Part shown: piece by piece, positions 46,593-56,343 of the stretch | Layout: the number at the start of each line of letters is the position of its first letter | Position numbering within the stretch: position 1 is the first letter of the stretch | Assembly (NCBI RefSeq): GCF_000472505.1 | Contig: NZ_AWZR01000003.1 | Span: 371,459-435,458, forward strand | Length of the DNA stretch: 64,000 bases | DNA from: Luteimonas sp. J29 | GTDB taxonomy: Bacteria; Pseudomonadota; Gammaproteobacteria; Xanthomonadales; Xanthomonadaceae | Direction of reading: 5' to 3' | Made by a program: the position numbers and the translations under genes | Notes under the pieces: model-generated | Told to the model about the DNA's origin: nothing | Databases searched by the model: none | Seen by the model: the letters and a program-made list of their open reading frames with translations, nothing else

Positions 46593-47987
46593 TCAGGCGC
46601 TGACGGGCGGGTTGAGCTGGGCGTGCTTGCGCACGATCAGCATCGCCGTTTCCAGCGCCTGCTCGTAGTTCAGGCGCGGATCGACCGTCGAGCGGTAGGC
46701 CCGTTCGAGGTCGACCTCGGTGAGGTCGCGCGCGCCGCCGATGCATTCGGTGACGTCCTCGCCGGTCAGCTCCAGGTGCACGCCGCCGAGACGGGTGCCC
46801 GCGGCGGCGTGGATGTCGAACGACTGCTCGATCTCGCTGCGGATGTTGTCGAAGCGCCGGGTCTTGTAGCCGTTGCTGGTCGACTCGGTGTTGCCGTGCA
46901 TCGCATCGCAGATCCACAGCACCCGGCGCCCCTCGCGCTTGACCGCGTCGAGCAGCGGCGGGAGCTTCTCCGCGACCTGCGCCGCGCCCATGCGGTGGAT
47001 CAGGCCGAGCCGGCCCGGCTCGTCGTCCGGGTTGAGCACGTCGATCAGGCGCAGCAGCTGATCGGGCGTCACCGACGGACCGACCTTGACCGCGATCGGG
47101 TTGCGGATGCCACGGAAGTACTCGGTGTGCGCGCCATCGAGCGCGGCGGTGCGCATCCCGATCCAAGGGAAGTGGGTGCTGAGGTTGAACCAGCCCCACT
47201 GCCGCGGCACCTGCCGGGTCTGCGCCTCCTCGTACGGCAGCAGCAGCGCCTCGTGCGAGGTGTAGAAGTCCACCCGGCTCAGGTTGTGCACCTTGATCCC
47301 GGCCAGCGTCTCCATGAAGCGCACCGCGTCGCCGATGCCGGCAACCATCTTCTGGTACTCGCCCGCCAGCGGCGACTGCTTGACCCAACCCAGGCCCCAG
47401 TACTCGGGATGGTGCAGGTCGGCGAAGCCGCCGTCGATCAGCGAGCGCACGAAGTTCATCGTCATCGCCGAACGCGCGTGGGCCTTGATCATGCGCCGCG
47501 GATCGGGCCTGCGCGCCTGCGCGGTGAACGCCGGTCCGTTGACGATGTCGCCGCGGTAGCTGGGCAATTCGACGCCGTCGCGCACTTCGGTGTCGGCCGA
47601 GCGCGGCTTCGCGTACTGGCCCGCGAACCGGCCGACGCGCACCACGGGCAGCTTCAGCCCGTGCACCAGCACCAGGCTCATCTGCAGCAGCACCTTGAGC
47701 CGGTTGGAGATGATGTCCGAGTTGCACTCGGCGAAGTTCTCCGCGCAGTCGCCGCCCTGGAGCAGGAAGCGCTTGCCTTCCTGCGCCTCGGCCAGCTGCT
47801 GCTTGAGGCTCAGGATCTCCCACGAGGTCACCAGCGGCGGCAGCGCGCGCAGTTCTTCCTGGACCTCCGCGAGCTCCTCCGGATCCGGATACGTGGGCAT
47901 CTGCATCGCCGGGCGGGTGCGCCAGCTGCCCGGATGCCAGTCGTCCGGAAGGTTCACTGCCTGGAGGGGTCGATCGGTCCTGTTCAT
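46593..47987 (-). CDS. Class II DAHP synthase (3-deoxy-7-phosphoheptulonate synthase)
   Basis: A 464-residue class II (plant-like, AroA-II) enzyme that condenses phosphoenolpyruvate and erythrose-4-phosphate in the first step of the shikimate pathway. Diagnostic parts are FLLQGGDCAENFAECN (metal Cys), RVGRFAGQYAKPRS, GLGWVKQSPL, FFNLSTHFPW-like WFNLSTHFPWIGMRT, KVGPSVTPDQLL and CDAMHGNTEST, GGVHLELTGEDVTEC. Class II enzymes are often tied to phenazine or other secondary metabolism, but in xanthomonads this type commonly serves the normal pathway. The start ATG 47987 gives the usual length. Confidence 0.95.
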   Translation of the reverse strand: MNRTDRPLQAVNLPDDWHPGSWRTRPAMQMPTYPDPEELAEVQEELRALPPLVTSWEILSLKQQLAEAQEGKRFLLQGGDCAENFAECNSDIISNRLKVLLQMSLVLVHGLKLPVVRVGRFAGQYAKPRSADTEVRDGVELPSYRGDIVNGPAFTAQARRPDPRRMIKAHARSAMTMNFVRSLIDGGFADLHHPEYWGLGWVKQSPLAGEYQKMVAGIGDAVRFMETLAGIKVHNLSRVDFYTSHEALLLPYEEAQTRQVPRQWGWFNLSTHFPWIGMRTAALDGAHTEYFRGIRNPIAVKVGPSVTPDQLLRLIDVLNPDDEPGRLGLIHRMGAAQVAEKLPPLLDAVKREGRRVLWICDAMHGNTESTSNGYKTRRFDNIRSEIEQSFDIHAAAGTRLGGVHLELTGEDVTECIGGARDLTEVDLERAYRSTVDPRLNYEQALETAMLIVRKHAQLNPPVSA

Positions 47988-48066
47988 GGTGCTGCCCGGT
48001 TGGAGCCGGCATGGTGCGCCGGATGCTGCGGCGCGTCAATTTCAGCTGCAACCGCCCCCGGAACGG

Positions 48067-48561
48067 TCAGCGGCGAAACGCCGCATGCAACGACCAGGCG
48101 GCGATGAGCACGAACCAGATGAGGCTCCACCACGGCATCGACAGGCCGAGGAAGGTCCAGTCGATCGCGCCGCAGTCGCCGGTGCCGGTGAGCACCTGCC
48201 GGACCAGGCTCGGGGTGTCCATGGTCTCGCGCATGAACGCGAACGGCGCGCCGCAGGCCGGGATCGGCGGCGGGAACAGCTGCAGCCAGACGTGCCTGCC
48301 GGCGACCCCGATCCCGGCGGCCGCGGCGGCCAGGACGACCACGCCCCAGGCCATGCGCCCGCCCCTGCCGCGCGGCGCATGCAGGCCGGCGGCGATTAGC
48401 ACCACGCCCAGCGCGGCGAAGGCGATGCGCTGGAAGATGCACAGCGGGCACGGCTGCAGTCCCCAGGCGAACTGGCTGTAGATCGCGAAGGAGATCAGCG
48501 CGAAGCAGGCGGCGGCCGCGATCAGCATGCGGGCGCGGAACGACCAGGCGAATGGATTCAT
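48067..48561 (-). CDS. dsbB: Disulfide bond formation protein DsbB
   Basis: A 164-residue inner-membrane quinone reductase that reoxidises periplasmic DsbA. Four transmembrane segments are visible. The two essential cysteine pairs are C38/C41 (QPCPLC) and C103/C130 (PPIPACGAPF; TGTGDCGAID), nearly at the E. coli positions. Length is standard. dsbA is not in the window. A GATAAT -10-like box on the minus strand lies at 48591-48596, 30 bp before the start. Confidence 0.96.
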   Translation of the reverse strand: MNPFAWSFRARMLIAAAACFALISFAIYSQFAWGLQPCPLCIFQRIAFAALGVVLIAAGLHAPRGRGGRMAWGVVVLAAAAAGIGVAGRHVWLQLFPPPIPACGAPFAFMRETMDTPSLVRQVLTGTGDCGAIDWTFLGLSMPWWSLIWFVLIAAWSLHAAFRR

Positions 48562-48684
48562 GGGGCCCTGGTGGCGGTGTCGGGAGCGGCATTATCGCCC
48601 GCCACCCCGCCACGCACGACCGCCGGCGCCGGCGAGCGGGCCCGTCGCCGCCTCCTGCCCGGCGAGGCCAGCGCCGGAAACGCA

Positions 48685-48710
48685 AAAGCCCCGGCCGGGG
48701 CCGGGGCTTT
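48685..48710 (-). terminator. Terminator of the alpha operon after rplQ
   Basis: Perfect 10-bp stem AAAGCCCCGG / CCGGGGCTTT with a 6-nt loop, followed on the minus strand by a short TTTT. It lies 24 bp past the rplQ stop and ends the ribosomal supercluster transcript. Confidence 0.85.
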
Positions 48711-48733
48711 CGGGCGGAACGCGTCGCCGCGGA

Positions 48734-49105
48734 TCAGGCGTCGTTCTGCGGACGGTCCACCAGCTCGACGTAGGCCATCGGCGCGTTGTCGCCGGCGCGG
48801 AAACCGCACTTGAGGATGCGCAGGTAGCCGCCCGGGCGGTTGGCGTAGCGCGGGCCCAGGGTGGTGAACAGGTTGCCCACGGCCACCTTGTCGCGCAGGC
48901 GCGAGAAGGCGAGGCGGCGGTTGGCGACGCTGTCGGTCTTGGCCAGGGTGATCAGCGGCTCGGCGACGCGGCGCAGTTCCTTGGCCTTGGGCAGGGTGGT
49001 CTTGATCAGCTCGTGCTTGAACAGCGAGGCGGCCATGTTGCTGAGCATCGCCTGGCGGTGGGCGCTGGTCCGGTTGAACTTGCGGCCGGCTTTCTGGTGG
49101 CGCAT
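48734..49105 (-). CDS. rplQ: 50S ribosomal protein L17
   Basis: A 123-residue L17, near the exit of the peptide tunnel. ATG 49105 gives [20 protein letters not shown]; the in-frame upstream ORF is not family sequence. The rest ([20 protein letters not shown], then [23 protein letters not shown]) is fully typical. It is the last gene of the alpha operon, with an unusually wide 219-bp gap from rpoA. Confidence 0.98.
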   Translation of the reverse strand: MRHQKAGRKFNRTSAHRQAMLSNMAASLFKHELIKTTLPKAKELRRVAEPLITLAKTDSVANRRLAFSRLRDKVAVGNLFTTLGPRYANRPGGYLRILKCGFRAGDNAPMAYVELVDRPQNDA

Positions 49106-49324
49106 GGTCTTGGTTCCTTGCGGATTGGAAGGTTGAAACCCTGTACGTCTCTGTCGCCGTCCTGGCGCTGGAAGCGGACTGCGGATGGCCCTCGCCGGCA
49201 TCCTTCGCCGGTCGTGCCGCGGGCTTGGCCCGTCGGCTCCCGCCGCCAGTGGCAGCGGGTGCACTGCATGGTGCTAACGCGTCGCGCGGGTGGCGGCCGA
49301 GCCGCTCCCGCGCGCGCTTGCTTC

Positions 49325-50323
49325 TCAGCCGAGCATGCCGTGGCTGGCGACGCCGGCCGGCGGCCAGTTCTCCAGCTTCATGCCGAGCGACAGGCCGCGC
49401 TGGGCCAGCACTTCCTTGATCTCGGTGAGCGACTTCTTGCCCAGGTTCGGGGTCTTGAGCAGCTCGACCTCGGTCTTCTGGATCAGGTCGCCGATGTAGT
49501 AGATGCTCTCGGCCTTGAGGCAGTTGGCCGAACGCACGGTCAGCTCGAGGTCGTCGATCGGGCGCAGCAGGATCGGGTCGACGCCCGGGGCCTGGCTCTT
49601 CTGGCTGCCGCGGTCGCGCTGGGTGAAGTCGCCGAACACCGACAGCTGGTCGGTGAGGATGTCGGCGGCGGTGCGCACGGCCTCCTCGGCGTCGATCGTG
49701 CCGTTGGTCTCGATGTCCAGGACCAGCTTGTCAAGGTCGGTGCGCTGCTCGACGCGGGCCGCCTCGACCTCGTAGGCCACGCGGCGGACCGGCGAGAACG
49801 ACGCGTCCAGCATCAGGCGGCCGATCGCGCGGGTCTCCTCGTCGGGACGGCGGCGGGCGGCGGCCGGCTGGTAACCGAAGCCGCGCTCGATCTTCAGCCG
49901 GATGTTGAGCTGGGTGTCCTTGGTCAGGTGCGCGATCACGTGGTCGGGGTTGAGCACCTCGACGTTGTGGTCGGTCTTGATGTCGGCCGCGGTGACCACG
50001 CCCGGCCCGCCCTTGCTCAGGGTCAGGGTGGCGCTCTCGCCGGTGCCCATGCGGATCGCCACGTCCTTGAGGTTCAGAAGCACCTCGAGCACGTCTTCCT
50101 GCAGGCCCTCGATCGTGCTGTACTCGTGCAGCACGCCGTCGATCTCGACCTCGGTGATCGCATAGCCGGGGATCGACGACAGCAGCACGCGGCGCAGCGC
50201 GTTGCCGAGGGTATGGCCGTAGCCACGCTCGAGCGGTTCGATCACGACCTTCGCCCGGTTGCCCGAGAGGCGTTCGATCTGGGGACCACGGGGGCGCAGG
50301 ACCTGGTTGGCGGTAACTGTCAT
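49325..50323 (-). CDS. rpoA: RNA polymerase alpha subunit
   Basis: A 332-residue alpha subunit. The N-terminal assembly domain has [20 protein letters not shown] and the C-terminal domain, which contacts UP elements and activators, has [21 protein letters not shown] and [22 protein letters not shown] 50323 gives the usual [13 protein letters not shown]. It lies between rpsD (146-bp gap with two hairpins) and rplQ in the alpha operon. Confidence 0.98.
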   Translation of the reverse strand: MTVTANQVLRPRGPQIERLSGNRAKVVIEPLERGYGHTLGNALRRVLLSSIPGYAITEVEIDGVLHEYSTIEGLQEDVLEVLLNLKDVAIRMGTGESATLTLSKGGPGVVTAADIKTDHNVEVLNPDHVIAHLTKDTQLNIRLKIERGFGYQPAAARRRPDEETRAIGRLMLDASFSPVRRVAYEVEAARVEQRTDLDKLVLDIETNGTIDAEEAVRTAADILTDQLSVFGDFTQRDRGSQKSQAPGVDPILLRPIDDLELTVRSANCLKAESIYYIGDLIQKTEVELLKTPNLGKKSLTEIKEVLAQRGLSLGMKLENWPPAGVASHGMLG

Positions 50324-50384
50324 ATTCGTAGCATCTCCTGCAGGGCGGTCGCGCCCGTCGACGCGCAGCCCTGGACGTTTGGAG

Positions 50385-50424
50385 CCCCTTGCTGCCAAGG
50401 GGTGGCCCGTGCGTCGCACGGGCC
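50385..50424 (-). other. Tandem hairpins between rpsD and rpoA
   Basis: Two perfect stems back to back: CCCCTTG-CTGC-CAAGGGG (50385-50402) and GGCCCGTGC-GTC-GCACGGGCC (50404-50424). They lie in a 146-bp spacer of the alpha operon, on the minus-strand message between the rpsD stop and the rpoA start. They may be RNA processing or stability elements; neither has a U-run, so they are not obvious terminators. Confidence 0.6.
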
Positions 50425-50469
50425 GGGGGAGTTGTCGCTGGTGCCGCGGGTAGGCCCCGCCGCCAGTCC

Positions 50470-51099
50470 TTACTTCGAGTAAAGCTCGACGATCAGCGCT
50501 TCGTTGATGTCGGCCGGCAGGTCGCTACGGTCCGGGACCGCCTTGAACACGCCGGTGAACTTCTTCTGGTCGACCTCGACCCACGACGGGGTCAGGTCCA
50601 TCGTCTGGGCGATGTTCAGCGACTCCTGCACGCGGAGCTGCTTCTGCGCCTTCTCGGACAGCGCGATCACGTCGCCGGACTTGACCTGGTAGGACGGCAG
50701 GTTCACGACCTTGCCGTTCACGGTCACGCCGCGGTGCGAGACGAGCTGGCGGGCCGAGGGACGGGTCACCGCGAAGCCCATGCGGTAGACGACGTTGTCC
50801 AGGCGGGTTTCCAGCAGCTGCAGCAGGTTCTCGCCGGTGTTGCCCTTCCGGTTCGAGGCCTTCTTGTAGTAGTTGCGGAACTGGCGCTCGAGCAGGCCGT
50901 AGATGCGCTTGACCTTCTGCTTCTCGCGCAGCTGGGTGGCGTAGTCGGAGAGCTTGCCCCGGCGCGCGGTGGCGCCGTGCTGGCCAGGCTTCTGCTCCAG
51001 CTTGCACTTGGAGTCGAGCGCGCGGGCCGGCGACTTGAGCGACAGGTCGACGCCTTCGCGGCGCGCGAGCTTGCAGGTAGGACCGATGTAACGTGCCAT
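50470..51099 (-). CDS. rpsD: 30S ribosomal protein S4
   Basis: A 209-residue S4, the primary assembly protein of the 30S body, with an S4 RNA-binding domain in the second half ([39 protein letters not shown]). In E. coli S4 represses the alpha operon. It is directly downstream of rpsK (15-bp gap), with the usual order rpsM-rpsK-rpsD-rpoA-rplQ. Confidence 0.98.
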   Translation of the reverse strand: MARYIGPTCKLARREGVDLSLKSPARALDSKCKLEQKPGQHGATARRGKLSDYATQLREKQKVKRIYGLLERQFRNYYKKASNRKGNTGENLLQLLETRLDNVVYRMGFAVTRPSARQLVSHRGVTVNGKVVNLPSYQVKSGDVIALSEKAQKQLRVQESLNIAQTMDLTPSWVEVDQKKFTGVFKAVPDRSDLPADINEALIVELYSK

Positions 51100-51114
51100 G
51101 TGCTTGTCGCCCCC

Positions 51115-51507
51115 TTAGACGCGGCGCTTCTTCGGCGGACGGCACCCGTTGTGCGGGATCGGCGTCACGTCGACGATGTTGGTGATCTTGTAGCCCACGT
51201 TGTTCAGCGAACGCACGGCCGACTCACGACCCGGACCCGGGCCCTTGATGCGCACTTCCAGCGACTTGACGCCGTAATCCAGCGCATCCTTGCCCGCCTT
51301 CTCGGCGGCGACCTGCGCGGCGAACGGGGTCGACTTGCGCGAGCCGCGGAAGCCCGCGCCGCCCGAGGTCGCCCACGACAGCGCGTTGCCCTGGCGGTCG
51401 GTGATGGTGACGATGGTGTTGTTGAACGAAGCGTGGACGTGCGCGATGCCGTCGGTGACGACGCGCTTGATCTTCTTCTTCTGCTTGCCTGCTGCCGGCT
51501 TGGCCAT
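51115..51507 (-). CDS. rpsK: 30S ribosomal protein S11
   Basis: A 130-residue S11 of the 30S platform, contacting the mRNA exit area. Family segments: [40 protein letters not shown], and the C terminus [16 protein letters not shown]. It lies 15 bp after rpsM and 15 bp before rpsD. Confidence 0.98.
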   Translation of the reverse strand: MAKPAAGKQKKKIKRVVTDGIAHVHASFNNTIVTITDRQGNALSWATSGGAGFRGSRKSTPFAAQVAAEKAGKDALDYGVKSLEVRIKGPGPGRESAVRSLNNVGYKITNIVDVTPIPHNGCRPPKKRRV

Positions 51508-51522
51508 GTCGGTTGTCCTCGA

Positions 51523-51879
51523 TTACTTCTTGATGGCCTTGCGCGGACCCTTGCGGGTACGGGCGTTGGTCCGGGTGCGCTGGCCACGCAGGGGGAGGCC
51601 GCGGCGGTGGCGCAGGCCGCGGTAGCAGCCCAGGTCCATCAGGCGCTTGATCGCCATGCCGACCTCGCGGCGCAGGTCGCCCTCGACCACGTACTTGCCG
51701 ACCTCGGCGCGCAGGCGCTCGACTTCCGGCTCGGACAGGTCGCGGATCTTGGTGTTCGCCGGCACGCCCGCGGCCTCGCAGACGAGCTTGGAACGGGTAC
51801 GGCCGATGCCGTAGATGCTCTGCAGCCCGACCCAGACGTGCTTCTGGGCAGGCAGGTTGACACCTGCAATACGCGCCAT
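51523..51879 (-). CDS. rpsM: 30S ribosomal protein S13
   Basis: A 118-residue S13 of the 30S head, touching the P-site tRNA through its basic tail ([20 protein letters not shown]). ATG 51879 gives [20 protein letters not shown]. It opens the alpha operon; an extended -10 sequence lies about 60 bp upstream, and a 417-bp spacer separates it from secY. Confidence 0.98.
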   Translation of the reverse strand: MARIAGVNLPAQKHVWVGLQSIYGIGRTRSKLVCEAAGVPANTKIRDLSEPEVERLRAEVGKYVVEGDLRREVGMAIKRLMDLGCYRGLRHRRGLPLRGQRTRTNARTRKGPRKAIKK

Positions 51880-51939
51880 GCGCGGATCTCCAACTGGTTG
51901 GTCGACCGGGAGGGGCGCCCCCGGCTGAGTGAACACGAA

Positions 51940-51948
51940 ATTGTAACA
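51940..51948 (-). promoter_or_regulatory. Extended -10 promoter of the alpha operon
   Basis: TGTTACAAT on the minus strand: TACAAT with a TG motif one base upstream. The -35 position holds only a weak TTCCAG. It lies 61 bp before rpsM, directly after the three hairpins. Confidence 0.6.
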
Positions 51949-51968
51949 GGGTCCCGGGTTCTCTGGAA

Positions 51969-52036
51969 GCCGGAGGACGCCCTGGAGCGCCCTCCGGCCC
52001 GGCATGGGGAGTGTGCCCATGCTCCGGCGACGGAGC
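51969..52036 (-). other. Three consecutive hairpins upstream of rpsM
   Basis: GCCGGAGG / CCTCCGGC (51969-51976 with 51991-51998), GCATGGG / CCCATGC (52002-52008 with 52016-52022) and GCTCCG-GCGA-CGGAGC (52021-52036). The last two overlap by two bases and so exclude each other at the ends. They lie between secY and the rpsM promoter. Confidence 0.55.
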
Positions 52037-52296
52037 CGGGCTGGCCGGGGGTCTCCCCCCTGCCCCGCGCACTACTCTGGTGCGCGGCTGGCCCGGATCC
52101 ACCCCCGCGCGGGACCGCCGCGGGAGTCGCCCATCGTGCCGGGGGAGGCTGTGCTCCGCGCCGGCGTGTGTCCTGCCCTCCTGGCCGGTGGGACCGGCGG
52201 CCGCTGGCCGCCCGGTTCCCGGACCCCGGCCCCGCCCCAGGCGGCACCGCTGGTCCCGTCCGACCGTCCCTGGCCGGGCCTGGGTCCGCCCACGCG

Positions 52297-53643
52297 TCAG
52301 CGCGTGCGGGACCCGCCCTTGAGGTTCGCCTTCTTCAGCAGGCTCTCGTACTGGTGCGACATCAGGTGCGCCTGCACCTGAGCGATGAAATCCATCACCA
52401 CCACCACCACGATCAGCAGCGAGGTGCCGCCGAAGTAGAACGAGACGTTCAGTTCGTTGCGCATGAACTCCGGCAGCAGGCACACGAGCACCAGGTAGGC
52501 GGCGCCAGCGGCGGTGAGCCGGGTCAGGACCCCGTCGATGTACTCGGCGGTGGCCTTGCCCGGGCGGATGCCGGGGACCAGCGCGCCGGACTTCTTCAGG
52601 TTGTCCGCGGTCTCCTGCGAGTTGAACACCAGCGCCGTGTAGAAGAAGGCGAAGCCGGCGATCAGGCCCGCATACAGCAGGATGTACAGCGGCTCGCCCG
52701 GGGACAGCGCCTGGGCCACCCGCTGCAGCCACTGGGTCGAACCGGCCTGGCCGAACCAGGTGGTCGCGGTGGCTGGGAACATGATGATCGACGACGCGAA
52801 GATCGCCGGGATCACGCCCGCCATGTTGAGCTTCAGCGGCAGGAACGAGGTCTGGTTCATGTACGCGTTGCGACCGCCCTGGCGGCGTGCGTAGTTGACA
52901 GTGATCCGGCGCTGGCCCCGCTCGACGAACACCACGAAGAAGGTCACCGCCACCACCAGCACCGCGACCACGATCACCGCGATCGGGCTCATGTCGCCAT
53001 TGCGGGCGGCCTCGACCGTGCTGATCACGGCGCTCGGCAGGCCGGCGACGATGCCGGCGAAGATGATCAGCGACACGCCGTTGCCGATGCCGCGCTCGGT
53101 CACCTGCTCGCCGAGCCACACCAGGAACATGGTGCCGGCGGTCAGGGCGACGATCGCGGTGAGCACGAAACCGGGGCCCGGCGCGTAGACCACCGGGATA
53201 CCCGCTCCGGCGCCCTGGCTCTGCAATGCGACCGCGATGCCGGCCGACTGGAAGATCGCCAGCGGGATCGCGCCGATGCGCGACCACTGGGTGATCCGGC
53301 GGCGGCCCGACTCGCCTTCCTTCTGGATCGCCTTCAGGCTCGGCACGATCTGCACCAGCAGCTGCATCACGATCGACGCCGAGATGTAGGGGATCACGTT
53401 GAGCGCGAACAGGCTGAAGCGCTCCAGGGCACCACCGGAGAACATGTTGAACATGTCCACGATGGTGCCTTCCTGGCGCTCCATCAGCTGCAGCATCGCG
53501 TCCGGGTTCACGCCCGGCACCGGGATGAAGCAGCCGATCCGGTAGACGATCAGCGCACCGAGCACGAACAGCAGGCGCTGGCGCAGTTCGGTGAACTTGC
53601 CCGCGCCCGCCAGGCCCGACATTGCTCCCGCGCTTCGCGCCAT
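52297..53643 (-). CDS. secY: Preprotein translocase subunit SecY
   Basis: A 448-residue protein, the channel subunit of the SecYEG translocon, with ten transmembrane segments. Typical parts are [40 protein letters not shown] and the C-terminal loop [23 protein letters not shown] 53643 gives [20 protein letters not shown]; it starts 7 bp after the rplO stop. It is the last gene of the spc operon here. Confidence 0.98.
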   Translation of the reverse strand: MARSAGAMSGLAGAGKFTELRQRLLFVLGALIVYRIGCFIPVPGVNPDAMLQLMERQEGTIVDMFNMFSGGALERFSLFALNVIPYISASIVMQLLVQIVPSLKAIQKEGESGRRRITQWSRIGAIPLAIFQSAGIAVALQSQGAGAGIPVVYAPGPGFVLTAIVALTAGTMFLVWLGEQVTERGIGNGVSLIIFAGIVAGLPSAVISTVEAARNGDMSPIAVIVVAVLVVAVTFFVVFVERGQRRITVNYARRQGGRNAYMNQTSFLPLKLNMAGVIPAIFASSIIMFPATATTWFGQAGSTQWLQRVAQALSPGEPLYILLYAGLIAGFAFFYTALVFNSQETADNLKKSGALVPGIRPGKATAEYIDGVLTRLTAAGAAYLVLVCLLPEFMRNELNVSFYFGGTSLLIVVVVVMDFIAQVQAHLMSHQYESLLKKANLKGGSRTR

Positions 53644-53650
53644 GCCGTCC

Positions 53651-54085
53651 TTACTCCTCGATCTTGCCGCCGGCGGCCTCGATCGCCGCGCGCGCACCCG
53701 CCGTCACCAGCAGGCCCTTGAGCACGAGCTTCTTCGAGATCTCGCCCTGCTTGACCACCTTGGCCTTCTTCGCGGTGCTCGGCACCAGCTTCGCGGCGCG
53801 CAGCGCGGCGAAGTCGACCTCGCTGTCCAGGCGCTCGAGCTGGTACAGGAACACCTCGGCGGTGTCGGCCTTCAGCTTGGAGCGGAAGCCGACCTTCGGC
53901 AGGCGCATGTGCATCGGCATCTGGCCGCCTTCGAAGCCGGCCTTGATCTTGCCCTTGCCGGCGCGCGCGAACGAACCCTTGTGGCCGCGACCGGCGGTCT
54001 TGCCGAGGCCGGAGCCGATGCCGCGACCGACGCGGGTGCGCTCCTTGCGGGCGCCGTCGGCGGGCTTGAGCGTATTGAGCTTCAT
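53651..54085 (-). CDS. rplO: 50S ribosomal protein L15
   Basis: A 144-residue L15, a late 50S assembly protein. Family parts: [37 protein letters not shown] and [17 protein letters not shown]. It sits 4 bp after rpmD and 7 bp before secY. Confidence 0.98.
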   Translation of the reverse strand: MKLNTLKPADGARKERTRVGRGIGSGLGKTAGRGHKGSFARAGKGKIKAGFEGGQMPMHMRLPKVGFRSKLKADTAEVFLYQLERLDSEVDFAALRAAKLVPSTAKKAKVVKQGEISKKLVLKGLLVTAGARAAIEAAGGKIEE

Positions 54086-54089
54086 GTGC

Positions 54090-54287
54090 TTACTCCTCGA
54101 CCCGGACCAGGTAGTGGACCTTGTTGATCAGGCCACGGACCTGCGGGCTGTCCTTCAGTTCGCGGACGTCGTTGAGCTTGTTCAGGCCCAGCGCGCGGAC
54201 CGACAGGCGGTGCTTGGCCTGCGTGCCGCGCAGGCCCTTGACCAGACGCACCTTCACGGTGCCGGTACCAGCCTGGTTCTTAGCCAT
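54090..54287 (-). CDS. rpmD: 50S ribosomal protein L30
   Basis: A 65-residue L30 starting [20 protein letters not shown] with the typical [18 protein letters not shown]. Its start overlaps the end of rpsE by 8 bp, and it is followed after 4 bp by rplO. Confidence 0.97.
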   Translation of the reverse strand: MAKNQAGTGTVKVRLVKGLRGTQAKHRLSVRALGLNKLNDVRELKDSPQVRGLINKVHYLVRVEE

Positions 54288-54819
54288 TGAGGATCTCCTC
54301 CACCTTCTTGCCGCGCTTGGCCGCGATACGGGCCGGCGAGTGCATCTGCTCGAGACCCTTGACCGTCGCGCGCACCAGGTTGATCGGGTTGCGCGAGCCG
54401 ACCGCCTTGGCCAGCACGTCCTTCACGCCCACCGCCTCGAGCACGGCGCGCATCGCGCCGCCGGCGATCACGCCGGTACCCTCGGAAGCCGGCTGCATGA
54501 ACACCCGCGCGGCGCCGTGGCCGGCCTTGACCGTGTGCCACAGGGTCGGGCCGTTGAGATCCACGGTGCGCAGGTTCTTGCGCGCGTACTCCATCGACTT
54601 CTGGATCGCGACCGGCACTTCGCGCGCCTTGCCGTAGCCGAAGCCGACCTTGCCGTTGCCGTCGCCCACCACCGTCAGCGCGGTGAAGGTGAACTGGCGG
54701 CCGCCCTTGACGGTCTTGCTGACGCGGTTGACCGCGATCAGCTTCTCGATCATGCCGTCGTCGATCTCTTCCCGGTCGCGATTGCGATCGCGGCCGCGGT
54801 TCTCACGAGGTTCTGCCAT
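54280..54819 (-). CDS. rpsE: 30S ribosomal protein S5
   Basis: A 179-residue S5, important for translational accuracy. The N-terminal dsRNA-binding-like part is [20 protein letters not shown] and [18 protein letters not shown]; the C-terminal part includes [19 protein letters not shown]. The N-terminal tail is charged ([16 protein letters not shown]). A 165-bp gap with two hairpins separates it from rplR, much wider than usual. Confidence 0.98.
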   Translation of the reverse strand: MAEPRENRGRDRNRDREEIDDGMIEKLIAVNRVSKTVKGGRQFTFTALTVVGDGNGKVGFGYGKAREVPVAIQKSMEYARKNLRTVDLNGPTLWHTVKAGHGAARVFMQPASEGTGVIAGGAMRAVLEAVGVKDVLAKAVGSRNPINLVRATVKGLEQMHSPARIAAKRGKKVEEILNG

Positions 54820-54918
54820 TGCCGTGTCTCTGTCTGGAAGGGAATTTCGCGGCTTGGCCGCTTATCGTTGTGGTCTGGAGCGGTGGATCGCTTCCGGCGG
54901 GCAGAAGCCGCGGAGCGC

Positions 54919-54978
54919 CCGGCACAGCCCGTGCCGGCGGGTCAGGCAGGAAGGCGGCGCGGACCTGGCCGCGCCGCC
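54919..54978 (-). other. Tandem hairpins between rplR and rpsE
   Basis: CCGGCAC-AGCCC-GTGCCGG (54919-54937) and GGCGGCGCGG-ACCTGG-CCGCGCCGCC (54953-54978). They lie just after the rplR stop on the minus-strand message, inside the spc operon. No U-run follows, so they look more like processing or stability stems than terminators. Confidence 0.6.
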
Positions 54979-54984
54979 CCCGGA

Positions 54985-55338
54985 TCAGAACTGCAGGCCA
55001 CCCTCGCGGGCGGCATCGGCCAGCGCCTTCACGCGGCCGTGGTAACGGTAGCCCGAGCGGTCGAAGGCGACCTTCTCGATCCCCGCGGCCTTGGCCTTCT
55101 CGGCGATCGCGCGGCCGACCTTGGCGGCGGCCTCGATGTTCTTCGAGCTCTTGAGGCCCTCGCGCACGTCGGCCTGGGTGGTGCTGGCGGCGGCGAGCAC
55201 CTTCGAGCCGTCGGCGCTGAAGACCTGGGCGTAGACATGCTGGCCGGTACGCAGCACCGACAGGCGCGGAACGCCGAGTTCGCGGATGCGGGCGCGGGTC
55301 GACTTGGCGCGGCGCAGGCGGGCGATTTTCTTGTCCAT
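54985..55338 (-). CDS. rplR: 50S ribosomal protein L18
   Basis: A 117-residue L18, which binds 5S rRNA together with L5 and L25. Family parts: [20 protein letters not shown] at the start, [19 protein letters not shown], and the C terminus [20 protein letters not shown]. It follows rplF after 68 bp. Confidence 0.98.
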   Translation of the reverse strand: MDKKIARLRRAKSTRARIRELGVPRLSVLRTGQHVYAQVFSADGSKVLAAASTTQADVREGLKSSKNIEAAAKVGRAIAEKAKAAGIEKVAFDRSGYRYHGRVKALADAAREGGLQF

Positions 55339-55406
55339 GGTTCTTGGTCTCTACTGGAAGCGGATCGGCTGGCGGTGGCCCTGCCCGACCGGCGGGGCCT
55401 GCCGCA

Positions 55407-55934
55407 TTACGCCTTCTTGGCTTCCTTGCGGATGATGGTTTCGTCGGAGTACTTCACGCCCTTGCCCTTGTAGGGCTCCGGCGGACGGAATCCACGGATC
55501 TTGGCGGCGACCTGGCCCACCAGCTGCTTGTCGGCGCCGGCCACCACGACCTCGGTCTGGGTCGGCGTGGTGATGGTGATGCCCTCGGGGGCGGTGAACA
55601 CCACCGGGTGCGAGTAGCCGAGCGACAGGTTCAGGTCCTTGCCCTGGACGGCGGCGCGGTAACCCACGCCGACCAGCTCGAGCTTGCGCTCGAAGCCCTG
55701 CGACACGCCGTGAACCATGTTGGCGACGATCGAGCGCAGGGTGCCGGTCAGCGCGATCTGGGAGGCGTCGGCCGCCGACAGGTGGGCGTTGCCGTCCTCG
55801 ATGCGCACCTCGATGCCGGCCGGCTTGGCCACGCTCAGGGTGCCCTTCGGGCCCTTGACGCTGATCGATTCGGCCTGGGCATTGATCTCGACGCCCTTCG
55901 GCAGGGCGATGGGCTTCTTGGCGATGCGGGACAT
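55407..55934 (-). CDS. rplF: 50S ribosomal protein L6
   Basis: A 175-residue L6 at the base of the L7/L12 stalk. ATG 55934 gives [17 protein letters not shown]; the in-frame extension to 56003 lies over rpsH and is not used. Typical parts: [16 protein letters not shown] [34 protein letters not shown] and the C terminus [17 protein letters not shown]. It starts 13 bp after rpsH. Confidence 0.98.
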   Translation of the reverse strand: MSRIAKKPIALPKGVEINAQAESISVKGPKGTLSVAKPAGIEVRIEDGNAHLSAADASQIALTGTLRSIVANMVHGVSQGFERKLELVGVGYRAAVQGKDLNLSLGYSHPVVFTAPEGITITTPTQTEVVVAGADKQLVGQVAAKIRGFRPPEPYKGKGVKYSDETIIRKEAKKA

Positions 55935-55947
55935 GTGCGTTACTCCC

Positions 55948-56343
55948 TTAGGCCACGAAGCACAGGACCTCGCCGCCGACGCCCTGCTGGCGCGCCTGCG
56001 CATCGGTCATGATGCCCTTGGAGGTGGAGATGATTGCGATGCCGAGGCCACCGAGGACCTTGGGCAGCGCGTCCTTGCCGCGGTACTGGCGCAGGCCCGA
56101 GCGCGACACGCGCTTGAGCTGCTCGATCACCGGACGGCCTTCGAAATACTTGAGTTCGATCTCGAGCTCGGCCTTGGCGCCGTTCTCGATCACCCGCAGG
56201 CCGCTGATGTAGCCCTCGTCCTTGAGGACGTTGGCGATGGCGACCTTGATCTTGGAGGACGGCATCTTCACCGTCGGCTTGCCGACCGCGGCCGCATTCT
56301 TGATGCGGACCAGCATGTCGGCGATGGGATCAGTCATGCTCAT
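55948..56343 (-). CDS. rpsH: 30S ribosomal protein S8
   Basis: A 131-residue S8, a central-domain assembly protein that in E. coli is the translational repressor of the spc operon, binding a stem-loop at the rplE start. Typical parts: [40 protein letters not shown] and the C-terminal [21 protein letters not shown] 188-bp spacer with a consensus -10 precedes it, suggesting a second transcription start within the spc operon. Confidence 0.98.
   Translation of the reverse strand: MSMTDPIADMLVRIKNAAAVGKPTVKMPSSKIKVAIANVLKDEGYISGLRVIENGAKAELEIELKYFEGRPVIEQLKRVSRSGLRQYRGKDALPKVLGGLGIAIISTSKGIMTDAQARQQGVGGEVLCFVA

Larger units (their letters stand above)
51880..52296. other. 417-bp secY-rpsM spacer with hairpins, no rpmJ
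   Basis: Many gammaproteobacteria have rpmJ (L36) here; I find no L36-like reading frame on either strand, consistent with xanthomonads, which carry rpmJ elsewhere. The spacer has an extended -10 promoter towards rpsM (51940-51948) and three consecutive perfect hairpins at 51969-52036. The remainder (52040-52290) is very GC-rich with no recognisable element. Confidence 0.6.

Noticed and set aside
51880..52296. Possible rpmJ (L36) in the secY-rpsM spacer
   Set aside because: No reading frame with the L36 pattern (MKV...C..C...H) on either strand.
50389..53721. 1110-codon open frame on the plus strand across the alpha operon and secY
   Set aside because: High G+C keeps stop codons rare on the opposite strand. 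The minus-strand products are unambiguous ribosomal proteins and SecY.
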